Positions 36,648 through 44,441 of a stretch of DNA of 64,000 bases are shown in pieces. Where the stretch lies: the NCBI GenBank assembly GCA_017509605.1, contig JAFWPH010000067.1, positions 42,532 through 106,531 of the forward strand. The letters run 5' to 3'. The position numbers and the translations under genes were made by a program. Under the pieces are notes generated by a model that worked only from the letters and a program-made list of their open reading frames with translations, was not told where the DNA came from and made no database searches. Position 1 is the stretch's first letter; each line of letters starts with the position of its first letter. The DNA is from Bacteroidaceae bacterium. GTDB lineage: Bacteria; Bacteroidota; Bacteroidia; Bacteroidales; Bacteroidaceae.

Positions 36648-37541
36648 TTATCTTTTGTTTATGAATCCTTTGGCTTTCAGCCATTGGAGCATCTGGACGC
36701 TCCACGTCTCGGTCGTCGTTTCACCCGTTTCAGGCATCAGTTCGTAGGGACCTTTGCCGTCACCGTAGATGTGCAGTTCGGCATTCGCTCCGGCTTTCTT
36801 CCACTCCATGAACAGGGCGACAAGACCTGCAGCCACATTTGGATGGTCGGCCCGCGTCATGATCAGCAGTGGAGGCGCGTCTTGAGTGATAGTGACGGGC
36901 ATCAGCGACGGACCGAAGTTCGTGCAGACGAAATCAGGACGTTCCATACTGTCGGCCAGCATCGTGGCAGCGATAGCCACACCACCACCAGCAGAGAAAC
37001 CGAGGTAACCGATCTTGTCCTTGCTGATATGCCACTCCTCCGCTAGTTCCCTTACCATACGGATGGCAGCCTGGGCATCGAGTGCCGCGAGCCGTATGAT
37101 AGAATCGCCATGGACATCGTGCATGGGATTGGCGTCGGCTTGAGGGAATCGCTCGGGGTGGGTGACATCTACCATCTCGGGCATCTTCATTCCTTGTGGC
37201 ATTGGGACATGGTTGAGATGGTAGCGAAGTCCGATAGCGGCGATGCCATGTTTGTTAAGAAACGAGGCCATCTTCACCACATCGCTCTCCCACGACAGCC
37301 ACCGCATGGCACCACCTGGGCATAGCACCACGGCACAACCGTTTGCCTCCTCCTGTTTGGGCAGATAGACCTCGATTATCGGCTTGTTCTTATCTTCGGC
37401 CGAGGGCTCTCCTGTGGGCAGGAAATACTGTTTCTGAGCCGACGCTGCCATCGGCATGACGAGCAAACAGACTATTGTGATTCTTCTCATCAGCAGCAGG
37501 GTGGGGCGACACCGCTGTGAATTCGTCTTTCTTTCCTTCAT
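36648..37541 (-). CDS. Exported alpha/beta hydrolase (esterase/lipase family, His unclear)
   Basis: Alpha/beta hydrolase related to acetylxylan esterase-like exported enzymes, about 297 residues. The start at 37541 is chosen because the TATATTTG box at 37578-37585 overlaps the more upstream ATG (37580). A still later start (37487) gives a plain signal peptide ending in ASAQ. It has the VVLCPGGAMRWLS oxyanion region, the nucleophile elbow GFSAGG and the acid-loop segment TRADHPNV. Relatives carry a catalytic His in a GGHGF-type motif after HIY; here the text is HIYGDGKGPYEL without His. It may therefore be inactive or use another His. It lies behind the GH51 gene, convergent with it. Confidence 0.78.
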   Translation of the reverse strand: MKERKTNSQRCRPTLLLMRRITIVCLLVMPMAASAQKQYFLPTGEPSAEDKNKPIIEVYLPKQEEANGCAVVLCPGGAMRWLSWESDVVKMASFLNKHGIAAIGLRYHLNHVPMPQGMKMPEMVDVTHPERFPQADANPMHDVHGDSIIRLAALDAQAAIRMVRELAEEWHISKDKIGYLGFSAGGGVAIAATMLADSMERPDFVCTNFGPSLMPVTITQDAPPLLIMTRADHPNVAAGLVALFMEWKKAGANAELHIYGDGKGPYELMPETGETTTETWSVQMLQWLKAKGFINKR

Positions 37542-37577
37542 TGTTATATTTGGTTGATAGCGTTTCAGTATAGCATG

Positions 37578-37585
37578 CAAATATA
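37578..37585 (-). promoter_or_regulatory. -7 box for the alpha/beta hydrolase gene
   Basis: TATATTTG on the minus strand. An ATTG follows at 23 bases, longer than usual. The box decides against the ATG at 37580. Confidence 0.4.
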
Positions 37586-37662
37586 ACTAAATCCCATCAT
37601 TTCTCATTCAATTTTCATGGTATTTTTTGTTGCTGCTCATTCGATAAAAGAAAGATGGTTAT

Positions 37663-37693
37663 TTTGTGGGTTCGCACATTTGTTGTACCTTTG
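37663..37693 (+). promoter_or_regulatory. Promoter for the nitroreductase operon
   Basis: TTTG (37663-37666), 19 bases, TACCTTTG (37686-37693): full consensus, about 43 bases of leader. Confidence 0.65.
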
Positions 37694-37741
37694 CCAAGAA
37701 GAGGAGGAGATGATTTTAATACGTAATCTATCATACATAAT

Positions 37742-38290
37742 ATGAATCAGACTATTAACGACATTATCTCACGCAGAAGCGTGAAGAAGTACTTGGACAA
37801 GCCTGTTCCCTTGGAACTGGTGGAAGAAGTGGCGAAGGCCGGCACCTACGCCCCATCTGGCATGAACATGCAGTCGGCTGTGATCATCGCAGTGACCGAC
37901 AAGACCTTGCGCGACCGCCTCAGCCGCATCAACCTCGAGATTGTCATCGGCAGGAACCTCACCACCAGCAGCGGCCACAGCGACCCCTTCTATGGCGCTC
38001 CCGTGGTGCTCGTCGTGTTGGCTAAGAAAGACATCGCCACCCACGTATATGACGGTTCGCTGGTCATGGAGAACATGATGATCGCGGCCAACAGCCTCGG
38101 TCTTGGATCCTGCTGGATACACCGTGCCAAAGAAACTTTCGAGACGGAGGAAGGCAAGCAGATACTCCGTGAACTCGGCATCACGGACGAATACGAGGGC
38201 ATCGGCAACTGCATCCTCGGCTATGCCGCCCCCGATGCGCTGAAGCCACAGAAGCCACGTAAGGATGACTATGTGATCTGGGTAAAATAA
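37742..38290 (+). CDS. Nitroreductase-family FMN oxidoreductase
   Basis: Small flavoenzyme, 182 residues, of the nitroreductase fold. The N-terminal SRRSVKKYLDKPVP binds the FMN phosphate, followed by AGTYAPSGMNMQS, and ANSLGLGSCWIHRAKETF and ILGYAAP in the second half are typical. Members reduce quinones, nitro compounds or other electrophiles with NAD(P)H; the substrate is unknown. It is first in a three-gene operon with a CAT-like protein 6 bases downstream. Confidence 0.9.
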   Translation: MNQTINDIISRRSVKKYLDKPVPLELVEEVAKAGTYAPSGMNMQSAVIIAVTDKTLRDRLSRINLEIVIGRNLTTSSGHSDPFYGAPVVLVVLAKKDIATHVYDGSLVMENMMIAANSLGLGSCWIHRAKETFETEEGKQILRELGITDEYEGIGNCILGYAAPDALKPQKPRKDDYVIWVK

Positions 38291-38296
38291 ACAACA

Positions 38297-38926
38297 ATGA
38301 TGAGAGAGGTTGACCCTAAGACGACGAGTAGGGCGAGGGCGTTCGAGATGTGGATGCAATCGCCAATGCCTATGGTGACAGTGGTGAAGACTTTCGATGT
38401 GACACGACTGCTGAAGCTCAGCCGCCGGCATGGTTTGAAATTCAACATGCTGATGTGCTGGTGCATCGCACAGTCGGCCAGTCGGATGAAGGAGTTCTAC
38501 CTGCTTCCAGTCGATGGCAAACTGATTCAGTACGACGCGCTGGCCGTGAACGTCATTGTGGCGAACAAGGATGGTGGCATCAATATGTGCGACATCCCCT
38601 TCGACAACGACTTCGAGAAATTCGCCAAAGACTATAATGCCTTGACCAACCTGTGTGCCACAGAATGCAGGGACTTCTTTGATGAAGACAGGGTCATCGT
38701 GGGGACTACAGTGGTGAAAGCCACAGAACTCGACGTCATTGTGAACCAATGGTCGGGACGATACGCCAATCCTTTCCTGGCATGGGCCAAGTTTCGCAAA
38801 GGCTTCTTCAAGACGACACTTCCACTGTCGTTCCAGTTCCATCACGTCCAGATGGATGGCTCGGAGGCAGTCAACTTCCTGAATGCCTTGCAGCAAGAGA
38901 TGAAGGAGTTGATTGTGAAGATATGA
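38297..38926 (+). CDS. Chloramphenicol acetyltransferase-like acyltransferase
   Basis: Protein of the CAT (type A) fold, 209 residues. The key segment FQFHHVQMDGSEAVNFLNAL contains the HHxxxDG pattern in which the second His is catalytic; RAFEMW near the N-terminus and NVIVANKDGGINMCDIP in the middle also match. Classical CATs are shorter and have PxFxxG features that are not clear here, so resistance cannot be inferred; an endogenous acetyl or acyl transfer is more likely. Start is ATG at 38297 or 38300. It follows the nitroreductase by six bases, and its stop overlaps the next start (ATGA). Confidence 0.85.
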   Translation: MMREVDPKTTSRARAFEMWMQSPMPMVTVVKTFDVTRLLKLSRRHGLKFNMLMCWCIAQSASRMKEFYLLPVDGKLIQYDALAVNVIVANKDGGINMCDIPFDNDFEKFAKDYNALTNLCATECRDFFDEDRVIVGTTVVKATELDVIVNQWSGRYANPFLAWAKFRKGFFKTTLPLSFQFHHVQMDGSEAVNFLNALQQEMKELIVKI

Positions 38927-39402
38927 TGACAATAGAAGAATACTTGGAAAAGCCCTATTGGGTGGTTGACATCCTGCCCAAACAAGTGCCGGAGAACAGT
39001 GGAGGGCAGTATTTCCGAATTGAGGGTTACTATCTGGAGCATCCACGGATAGATGCCCTCTACGTGCATTTCACCAACATCCTGCTGAAGCTGAACTGCT
39101 ACGACGACATCGATGTCAGTCCCGACGGAGAGGAATGGACGATGAATCCCTCTCCCAATGATATCGCAAAGATGGTTCAGCATACATTGACGAGCAGAGG
39201 CATGCTCTACTTCATCATGCAGTCCGAGGATACGATGATCACGATCACCGGTTATGATACTTACATGACGGTTTATCATCCCTCAGAAGATGTTTTGGAG
39301 TTATTAGGCGATTTGTCCACTGCTGAAGGATTGTTTCTTTGGAAACCATCTACAGATAAACTTCCGCTGAATCCGAGCTTAACTTCCAGTCTGCACGGCT
39401 GA
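38923..39402 (+). CDS. Unknown protein coupled to the CAT-like gene
   Basis: A 159-residue protein that I do not recognise. The start at 38923 overlaps the stop of the CAT-like gene by four bases (ATGATGA), a typical coupled start; a longer frame upstream lies inside the CAT-like gene. The sequence has WWVVDILPKQVP-like hydrophobic and aromatic runs (actual text YWVVDILPKQVP), FTNILLKLNCYDDIDVSPDG, and a C-terminal half with MVQHTLTSRGMLYFIMQSEDTMI. There is no signal peptide or transmembrane helix. The tight coupling suggests it works with the CAT-like enzyme. Confidence 0.7.
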   Translation: MMTIEEYLEKPYWVVDILPKQVPENSGGQYFRIEGYYLEHPRIDALYVHFTNILLKLNCYDDIDVSPDGEEWTMNPSPNDIAKMVQHTLTSRGMLYFIMQSEDTMITITGYDTYMTVYHPSEDVLELLGDLSTAEGLFLWKPSTDKLPLNPSLTSSLHG

Positions 39403-39477
39403 CTTAACTCCCTATTTAACTCCTTTTTATAACTTCCGAAACTTTAGTTTTTTATTATACACATCATTTATTATTGC

Positions 39478-39512
39478 CAAACGTCGAAAGACATAGGGGC
39501 AAACGTCGAAAG
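39478..39512 (+). promoter_or_regulatory. Direct repeats of LytTR-operator type
   Basis: CAAACGTCGAAAG occurs twice, at 39478-39490 and 39500-39512: exact copies 22 bases apart (two helix turns), ending five bases before the -33 box of the next gene. LytTR regulators bind such paired direct repeats, and a lytR gene lies 1.6 kb downstream. Confidence 0.6.
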
Positions 39513-39516
39513 TGAT

Positions 39517-39547
39517 TTTGACGTAGTCCACATACTTCATACCTTTG
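39517..39547 (+). promoter_or_regulatory. Promoter for the small exported protein
   Basis: TTTG (39517-39520), 19 bases, TACCTTTG (39540-39547): full consensus, next to the direct repeats. Confidence 0.7.
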
Positions 39548-39596
39548 CAATGTCAATTTACGACAACAAAGTATTAACAATCAAAATAGAAAAGGT

Positions 39597-39983
39597 ATGA
39601 AAAAAATGATGTTCGCCTTTATGGCAATGGTGATGATGGCAATGAGCACTTACGCTCAGAGTAATGACAACAACGGTAGGGTGACCTTCGAACGCCTGGC
39701 AAGTTATTTGGACTTGACCACTGCTCAGTATGAGCCAGTAAAGACTGCTATGGCTCAGTTCAACAGCTCGATGGAAGCGTTCTATCAGCTTAAGGATGCC
39801 TCGAAAGGGGCCGAGACATGGGAGAAGATTCAGACTCGTCACAAGGCAACCATGAAGAAGGTTCTCAACGAGAAACAGTACGACAAGTACGTGAAGATCT
39901 TTGATTCGACGGTCAAGAACGCGGCAGAAGACAGCATGATGGTGCAGCAGACTGCTGGGAAACAGATAGCGGAGCATATGTGA
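39597..39983 (+). CDS. Small exported helical protein
   Basis: A 128-residue protein with signal peptide (MKKMMFAFMAMVMMAMSTYAQ) and a helical mature part. The order of helices with LASYLDLTTAQYEPVKTAM and VLNEKQYDKYVKIFDST resembles small periplasmic Spy/CpxP-like or DUF4890-type proteins that have a 'xLxxxQ' repeat motif, though similarity is too weak to name. It has the best promoter of the region and LytTR-type repeats directly upstream, and it lies in front of lytS-lytR. It is likely a target of that system or an input to it. Confidence 0.72.
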   Translation: MKKMMFAFMAMVMMAMSTYAQSNDNNGRVTFERLASYLDLTTAQYEPVKTAMAQFNSSMEAFYQLKDASKGAETWEKIQTRHKATMKKVLNEKQYDKYVKIFDSTVKNAAEDSMMVQQTAGKQIAEHM

Positions 39984-40084
39984 TAAAAGACAATCCTTGA
40001 CCGCCATATCTACTTGAAAGTGGTCCCCCCTTTCGTTTTGAAGGCTATTTTTGAGGCTTCAAGTCAATCATAATCTCTTATTGT

Positions 40085-40117
40085 CTCTCTCGCATTTTTT
40101 ATGCGGGGGAGATTTTG
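40085..40117 (+). terminator. Weak terminator between the small exported protein gene and lytS
   Basis: CTCTCTCGCA (40085-40094) pairs with TGCGGGGGAG (40102-40111), two pairs being G-U, followed by ATTTTG. The T run is short and also holds the -33 box of the lytS promoter. Confidence 0.45.
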
Positions 40118-40144
40118 TCAGTTAAGGATTAATGCGTAAATTTG
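40114..40144 (+). promoter_or_regulatory. Promoter for the lytS operon, almost touching the start codon
   Basis: TTTG (40114-40117), 19 bases, TAAATTTG (40137-40144). The expected transcription start falls at about 40148-40151, that is on the ATG at 40151. Confidence 0.65.
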
Positions 40145-40150
40145 CCTACA

Positions 40151-41155
40151 ATGAAGAAAATACAAGCAAAAGATGTGTGGCTGTTCGTGGCTCAGGTGTT
40201 GTTGCTGTCGATGATACTGCTTTCGCCCGGACTCATCAGCTATATTTCGAGTCACGACCCTGAGTTAGTGGCAAGTTCTTTATGGGTGTCCCTCTATTGG
40301 CTGGCTCCTGCCGTAGGAATCTATATCCTTAACTTCTACTTGTGCGTTCCGCTGCTCTGGTTCCGCCAACGGCGTTGGCAGTTTGGGGTGGCTAATGCAG
40401 CCCTCATCATCGGTAGCAATTCCCACCTGCTTTTCCAGGATTTGAAAAGTCTGCCTCAGTTCTATCTGGCTGGCTATTCCTCGTTCCTGATTGTTGCCCT
40501 GCTCGTTAACCTCATGGCTATCGGCATTGCCATGAGTATCCGTTATGCAATGAGGCAAAACGAGAAGAAACAAAAGGACGTAGAGGCAGAGCTGGCTTGG
40601 CTGAAGAACCAGATAAATCCGCATTTTCTCTTCAATACCCTCAACAACATCTCCAGCCTTACGCAAATCGATGCAGACAAGGCTCAGGACACCGTGATGC
40701 AGCTGAGCGACCTGTTGCGCTATGCCATGTATGAAACCAACAAGCCCAAGGTGCCGCTTGAGGGAGAGGTGGAGTTCTTGCACAATTACATAGAGCTGAT
40801 GAAACTGCGATGCAATGAGATGACGACAGTAAGCGAAAATGTAGAAGTGGAAGACGGAAAAGCCGAATTGGCTCCATTGCTGTTCATCTCGCTGATTGAA
40901 AATGCCTTCAAACACGGCATGAACAGCAATGCACCTGCTGAAATCCGCATCAGTCTGACTCAGAAAAACGGAATACTGGTCTTTATCTGCGACAACACCA
41001 ACAACCCCAAGTTGACCAAGGACCGAAGCGGTTCTGGCATAGGACTGGAAAATACCCGTCGCCGTATGGACTTGCTCTATCAGGGCCGCTACCAATGGGA
41101 GCAGACCATTACGCCAGAGAATATCTATCACGTCAAAATCACCCTACAGCTATGA
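40151..41155 (+). CDS. LytS-type sensor histidine kinase
   Basis: Membrane sensor kinase of the LytS/YehU class, 334 residues. Four hydrophobic helices span about residues 10-135 and are followed by the His_kinase domain. The phosphoacceptor His is in NQINPHFLFNTLNNIS, then LIENAFKHGMNS (N box) and SGSGIGLENTRRRM (G box). The ATG at 40151 is used; a TTG nine bases earlier lies inside the promoter box. Its partner regulator begins in its stop codon. The input signal is unknown. Confidence 0.92.
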   Translation: MKKIQAKDVWLFVAQVLLLSMILLSPGLISYISSHDPELVASSLWVSLYWLAPAVGIYILNFYLCVPLLWFRQRRWQFGVANAALIIGSNSHLLFQDLKSLPQFYLAGYSSFLIVALLVNLMAIGIAMSIRYAMRQNEKKQKDVEAELAWLKNQINPHFLFNTLNNISSLTQIDADKAQDTVMQLSDLLRYAMYETNKPKVPLEGEVEFLHNYIELMKLRCNEMTTVSENVEVEDGKAELAPLLFISLIENAFKHGMNSNAPAEIRISLTQKNGILVFICDNTNNPKLTKDRSGSGIGLENTRRRMDLLYQGRYQWEQTITPENIYHVKITLQL

Positions 41156-41868
41156 GACCTTTAACCTGTATCATCGTAGATGACGAACCTTTGGCTGTAC
41201 GCTTGCTGGAGTCGTATGTCGAAAAAACGCCTGACCTGCAGCTCCTCTCCTCATTTACAGACTCCATCACCGCCATCAATGCCATCAAGGTGCAGAAGCC
41301 CGACTTGCTGTTCCTCGACATTCAGATGCCTAATGTGGATGGCTTGGAATTGGCCCATAGTCTGCCAGAGGAGACGAGGGTGGTCTTTACCACCGCCTTC
41401 AAGGAATATGCCTTTGAGAGCTACGAAGTCAGTGCTGTCGATTTTCTGCTGAAGCCCATTCGATATAATAAGTTCCTATTAGCCGTAGAAAAGGCCAAGA
41501 AACTGATTGCGACACCATCCATTGCACAACAACAGCCATCCACCGTCTTCATCCGTGTTGACGGCGAGTGGCGCAACATCAGTATCGGCAACATCGTCTA
41601 TGTCAACGGTATGAAAGACTACGTCCTTTTCTATCTCGAGGGCGAGTCGAAACCCCTGATCACCCACCTGACAATGAAGGCTGTGGAGGAGATGCTGCCT
41701 TCCGACAAGTTTATGCGTGTGCATCGGTCCTACATTGTGGCCATCGACCGAATACAAAAGGTTGACCGCAACGACTGCATCTATATCGGTGATGAAATCA
41801 TTCATGTCCCCGACGGCTATATTGAGGCATTCCGCAACTACATGGGGAAGCGGACGTTCAATAAGTAA
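41152..41868 (+). CDS. LytTR-type response regulator
   Basis: Partner of the upstream kinase, 238 residues: receiver domain (VDDEPLAVRLLESY, phosphorylated Asp in LLFLDIQMPNVDGLE, then TTAFKEYAFESYEVSAVDFLLKP) and a C-terminal LytTR DNA-binding domain (ISIGNIVYVNGMKDYVLFYL, FMRVHRSYIVAIDRIQ). The start at 41152 overlaps the kinase stop by four bases (ATGA); a longer frame starting at 41095 lies within the kinase. Likely target: the paired CAAACGTCGAAAG repeats at 39478-39512, by analogy with known LytTR sites. Confidence 0.94.
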   Translation: MRPLTCIIVDDEPLAVRLLESYVEKTPDLQLLSSFTDSITAINAIKVQKPDLLFLDIQMPNVDGLELAHSLPEETRVVFTTAFKEYAFESYEVSAVDFLLKPIRYNKFLLAVEKAKKLIATPSIAQQQPSTVFIRVDGEWRNISIGNIVYVNGMKDYVLFYLEGESKPLITHLTMKAVEEMLPSDKFMRVHRSYIVAIDRIQKVDRNDCIYIGDEIIHVPDGYIEAFRNYMGKRTFNK

Positions 41869-41919
41869 AGTAATGGTATTCAACGAATCAACTTTTTTAA
41901 CCTAATAACACTCAGAACA

Positions 41920-42108
41920 ATGAAGTATCCTTGTGAGAACTGCAAGTTGCGTGCCCAGTACGATAAGAATCCTAAATCACTCATTGGGCGCTTTTGGCGG
42001 TGGCAAATCAATTTCTGCCCCAGTTGGCGCGGCTATTTCAAATCACTCCCTGTCGAGAAACAAGAAGAACTGCGCAGAAAGTACGATTTCTGGAAATATC
42101 AGAAATGA
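41920..42108 (+). CDS. Small Cys-containing protein of the lytS operon
   Basis: A 62-residue protein with CENC near the N-terminus and a third Cys in NFCPSWRGYF; rich in Lys, Arg and Trp. The CxxC...C pattern could bind a metal, but a full four-ligand set is not present. The fold is probably helical (LPVEKQEELRRKYDFWKY). It lies 51 bases behind lytR, and its stop overlaps the next start. Small size and tight coupling point to a genuine gene, probably conserved in related genomes, which I could not check. Confidence 0.65.
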   Translation: MKYPCENCKLRAQYDKNPKSLIGRFWRWQINFCPSWRGYFKSLPVEKQEELRRKYDFWKYQK

Positions 42109-42353
42109 TGATTACGAAAGACAGTATTGAGACCGCCTACAGTTTCCTGCACCAGAAGCAGAGGGTATATGCCCATTCATCACTCGACTGGCAGAAAGAT
42201 GACATCGAGGTTGCTATTGCCAGTTATGCTGATGACATGAGCCAGGAACTGTATGATGCCATCAGTGGCGGCAGGGCCGACTTTCTGAGAGACCACAAGA
42301 GATTTCTGGACGACATCACTCAAGCTGTCGAACGATTGGAGGGAATGCTATGA
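42105..42353 (+). CDS. Small helical protein of the lytS operon
   Basis: An 82-residue, fully helical and soluble protein (KDSIETAYSFLHQKQRVYAH, ADFLRDHKRFLDDITQAVER). No family recognised. The ATG at 42105 overlaps the stop of the preceding gene (ATGA), and its own stop overlaps the start of the thioesterase gene, so it is translationally coupled on both sides. Probably a real gene of the lytSR operon; its function is open. Confidence 0.65.
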   Translation: MMITKDSIETAYSFLHQKQRVYAHSSLDWQKDDIEVAIASYADDMSQELYDAISGGRADFLRDHKRFLDDITQAVERLEGML

Positions 42354-42823
42354 CAATGAAGAAAATCATCAACCCTTGGAGCGACTATCCCGATTACAAC
42401 TGTTTCGGTTGTTGCATGAACAATCCCATCGGACTGCATCTGCAGTTCTTTGAGGATGGCGACGATATTGTGAGTACCTGGCGTCCGAATCAGAACTATC
42501 AGGGTTGGGTGAACACGATGCACGGAGGAATCCTAAGCACGCTTATTGATGAGGTGTGCGGATGGGTGGTAACACGAAAGTTGCAGACCAGCGGCTACAC
42601 CGTCCAGCTGAATGTGAAGTTCCGGAAGCCTGTGCCCACCACAGAACCGGAATTGACCATACGTGCCAGAGTGACTAAACAGGTGATGAACCTTGCCTAT
42701 ATCCATGCCGAGATCACCAACTCGACTGGGGAACTCTGCGACGAGGGCGAGGCCATCTACTTTCTGATGGGCGAGGAGAAGGCTAAGGAAATGGGATTCA
42801 CGCATTGTGATGTAGAAGAATAA
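42350..42823 (+). CDS. PaaI-type hotdog thioesterase
   Basis: Acyl-CoA thioesterase of the hotdog fold, 157 residues, with the family signature WVNTMHGGILSTLIDEVCGWVV (HGG loop and acid). An N-terminal CFGCCMNNPIGLHLQF stretch is seen in many relatives. The substrate is unknown; aromatic or medium-chain acyl-CoA is possible. Its start overlaps the preceding stop by four bases (ATGA); a second ATG two codons in (42356) is also possible. It is last gene of the lytS operon. Confidence 0.88.
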   Translation: MTMKKIINPWSDYPDYNCFGCCMNNPIGLHLQFFEDGDDIVSTWRPNQNYQGWVNTMHGGILSTLIDEVCGWVVTRKLQTSGYTVQLNVKFRKPVPTTEPELTIRARVTKQVMNLAYIHAEITNSTGELCDEGEAIYFLMGEEKAKEMGFTHCDVEE

Positions 42824-42825
42824 CT

Positions 42826-42865
42826 TCCCCTATTTACTCCTTTTTAACTCCCTTTTAATTTAAAA
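42826..42865. repeat. Short run of TTTTAACTCCC-type units
   Basis: CCCCTATTTACTCC, TTTTTAACTCCC and TTTTAATTTAAAA follow the thioesterase stop and precede the convergent esterase stop; a small member of the 12-bp minisatellite family. Confidence 0.5.
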
Positions 42866-42873
42866 TTGCTAAC

Positions 42874-44172
42874 TCACTTCAGGTAATTGTCGATGAACTC
42901 CTGTCGCGGACGCAGATAATGTTCGTCCCAGAACGGACGAACACTTCCCGAAGGCCAGGCATGTGTGCGGAATGGCACGCAGTTGACGGTTTTCTTGCCC
43001 TTGGCGCCGTTGAGCGACGACCAGACTGCCGACGGCGGGCAGGTGGTGTCTATGAGTCCAATCTCACAGTAAATCTCGGCTTTGGAATGGCGCAGCAGCA
43101 AAGCGCCGTCGAAATAGGGCAGGGTGGTGTCGAGCATATTCGCTTCGAGCGATGGATGGTTCTCGATAGGCTGGGGCCAGCCGCTGCGACGGTCGGCACG
43201 TGAGCCACCCAAGTCCTGCAAGGCAGGGACGTTGAGCACCACGGCCGAGACACGTCGGTCAAGTCCTGCCGCAGCAACGGCTTGACCGCCGCCCTGGCTC
43301 TCACCGATGACCAGGATGCGCTTACCGTCCCATTCGGGCTGTCGGGTCATATACTCGATGGCGCGCAGCAGACGCAGGTACATGCCTCGGAAATAATAGG
43401 TTTCCCGGTCGGCTGCATTATGGTCATAGTAATTGCGCAGAAGTCCGTCTTCGAGCATTCGGTAGTAGTCGTCGGCCTGCCCGTTGAGCATACCGTGGGC
43501 ATTGAGGTCGAGACTGAGCGCTCCATTGCCCAAGGCGGCGTTTTCCACACACTCACCGACCTGGCAGCGGCACCAGTCACCGCTCACTCCTGCCGCACGA
43601 CACAGGATGATGATGGGCAACGACCGTTTCTTCGCTTTCGAAGGCTTGGCCATATAGGCCCGGACGGGAGCGGGGCCGAGGCAGTTGATTTCCACATCAG
43701 AGCATACGTAACGGCCCTCATACTGTTGCGGTACGTCGAGCGGTGTCGTCTTCACTTGCATCGGCAAGGCCTTGAGCAACCGCTTCTGGTTGTCCCAGTA
43801 TGCCATGAAGTCAGCGGGCTCCTTATATCCTGCCTGAAAACCCTCAGGAGCCACCACATATCCGATGGCCTCCGTCGCCTCGCCTGTTTTCATCTCAAGG
43901 CTGACCGCACACGTCGAGTCGAGTGCTTCCTCGAAGACGGTGAAATCCTTGCTATGGGGTAGGAGAGTGAAATGTTTCCTGACCCTATTGTTATACGAAA
44001 CGCAAACGCTGATCGAATCCCTTGGAACAGCCTCGGCATGGTAGCTGACGATGGCTTTCTCGCCTTTCTCATACACTCCGCTCGCCTTGTTGATCTCAAG
44101 GTGGTAGGTCTGCGCATCGATGTGCAACAGTGCAAACAGCCCCAAAACGATGATGACAAATATCCTTTTCAT
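42874..44172 (-). CDS. Exported CE7-type acetylxylan esterase / cephalosporin deacetylase-like
   Basis: Exported esterase, 432 residues, related to carbohydrate esterase family 7, which removes acetyl groups from xylan oligosaccharides. It starts with a signal peptide (MKRIFVIIVLGLFALLHIDAQ) and a small N-terminal beta domain, then the alpha/beta hydrolase core. The nucleophile is Ser292 in IGESQGGGQ. The acid is Asp in GLIDTTCPPSA and the base His in RTHAWPSG. The GSDx-type motif variations of CE7 are not all visible but the triad is complete. It is transcribed alone from a full consensus promoter and is convergent with the lytS operon. Confidence 0.9.
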   Translation of the reverse strand: MKRIFVIIVLGLFALLHIDAQTYHLEINKASGVYEKGEKAIVSYHAEAVPRDSISVCVSYNNRVRKHFTLLPHSKDFTVFEEALDSTCAVSLEMKTGEATEAIGYVVAPEGFQAGYKEPADFMAYWDNQKRLLKALPMQVKTTPLDVPQQYEGRYVCSDVEINCLGPAPVRAYMAKPSKAKKRSLPIIILCRAAGVSGDWCRCQVGECVENAALGNGALSLDLNAHGMLNGQADDYYRMLEDGLLRNYYDHNAADRETYYFRGMYLRLLRAIEYMTRQPEWDGKRILVIGESQGGGQAVAAAGLDRRVSAVVLNVPALQDLGGSRADRRSGWPQPIENHPSLEANMLDTTLPYFDGALLLRHSKAEIYCEIGLIDTTCPPSAVWSSLNGAKGKKTVNCVPFRTHAWPSGSVRPFWDEHYLRPRQEFIDNYLK

Positions 44173-44251
44173 TATTATCCTTTTAACTCTTAATTTAATC
44201 AGTATCGTCCAGCATGAAAGTGCTTAACTCCCTTTTTATCTATTAATACTG

Positions 44252-44282
44252 CAAAAGTATAGAAAAACCATTGATGGACAAA
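44252..44282 (-). promoter_or_regulatory. Promoter for the CE7 esterase gene
   Basis: On the minus strand: TTTG (44279-44282), 19 bases, TACTTTTG (44252-44259). Full consensus; leader of about 75 bases. Confidence 0.65.
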
Positions 44283-44375
44283 AGAATCACAAATGAAAAA
44301 TCGTCCCATCACCTCCATATCATCATCTACAACCGATGAATGATGACACTTCTTTTTCATGTGTTTCCCATTGCA

Positions 44376-44408
44376 TTTGCAATAATCCGATACTTTTTCG
44401 TAATTTTG
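44376..44408 (+). promoter_or_regulatory. Promoter for the DUF1294 gene
   Basis: TTTG (44376-44379), 21 bases, TAATTTTG (44401-44408). Full consensus; about 30 bases of leader. Confidence 0.65.
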
Positions 44409-44441
44409 CAAATAGGTTGATCACCTCGTAAAAACGCATCT

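Noticed and set aside
38297..38926. Chloramphenicol resistance gene
   Set aside because: Only the acyltransferase fold and HHxxxDG are certain; lies in an endogenous-looking operon without mobile features.
37769..39046. Long open frame of 425 codons on the minus strand
   Set aside because: Lies antisense to the nitroreductase and CAT-like genes, has no family features and a composition typical of antisense frames in GC-rich coding DNA.
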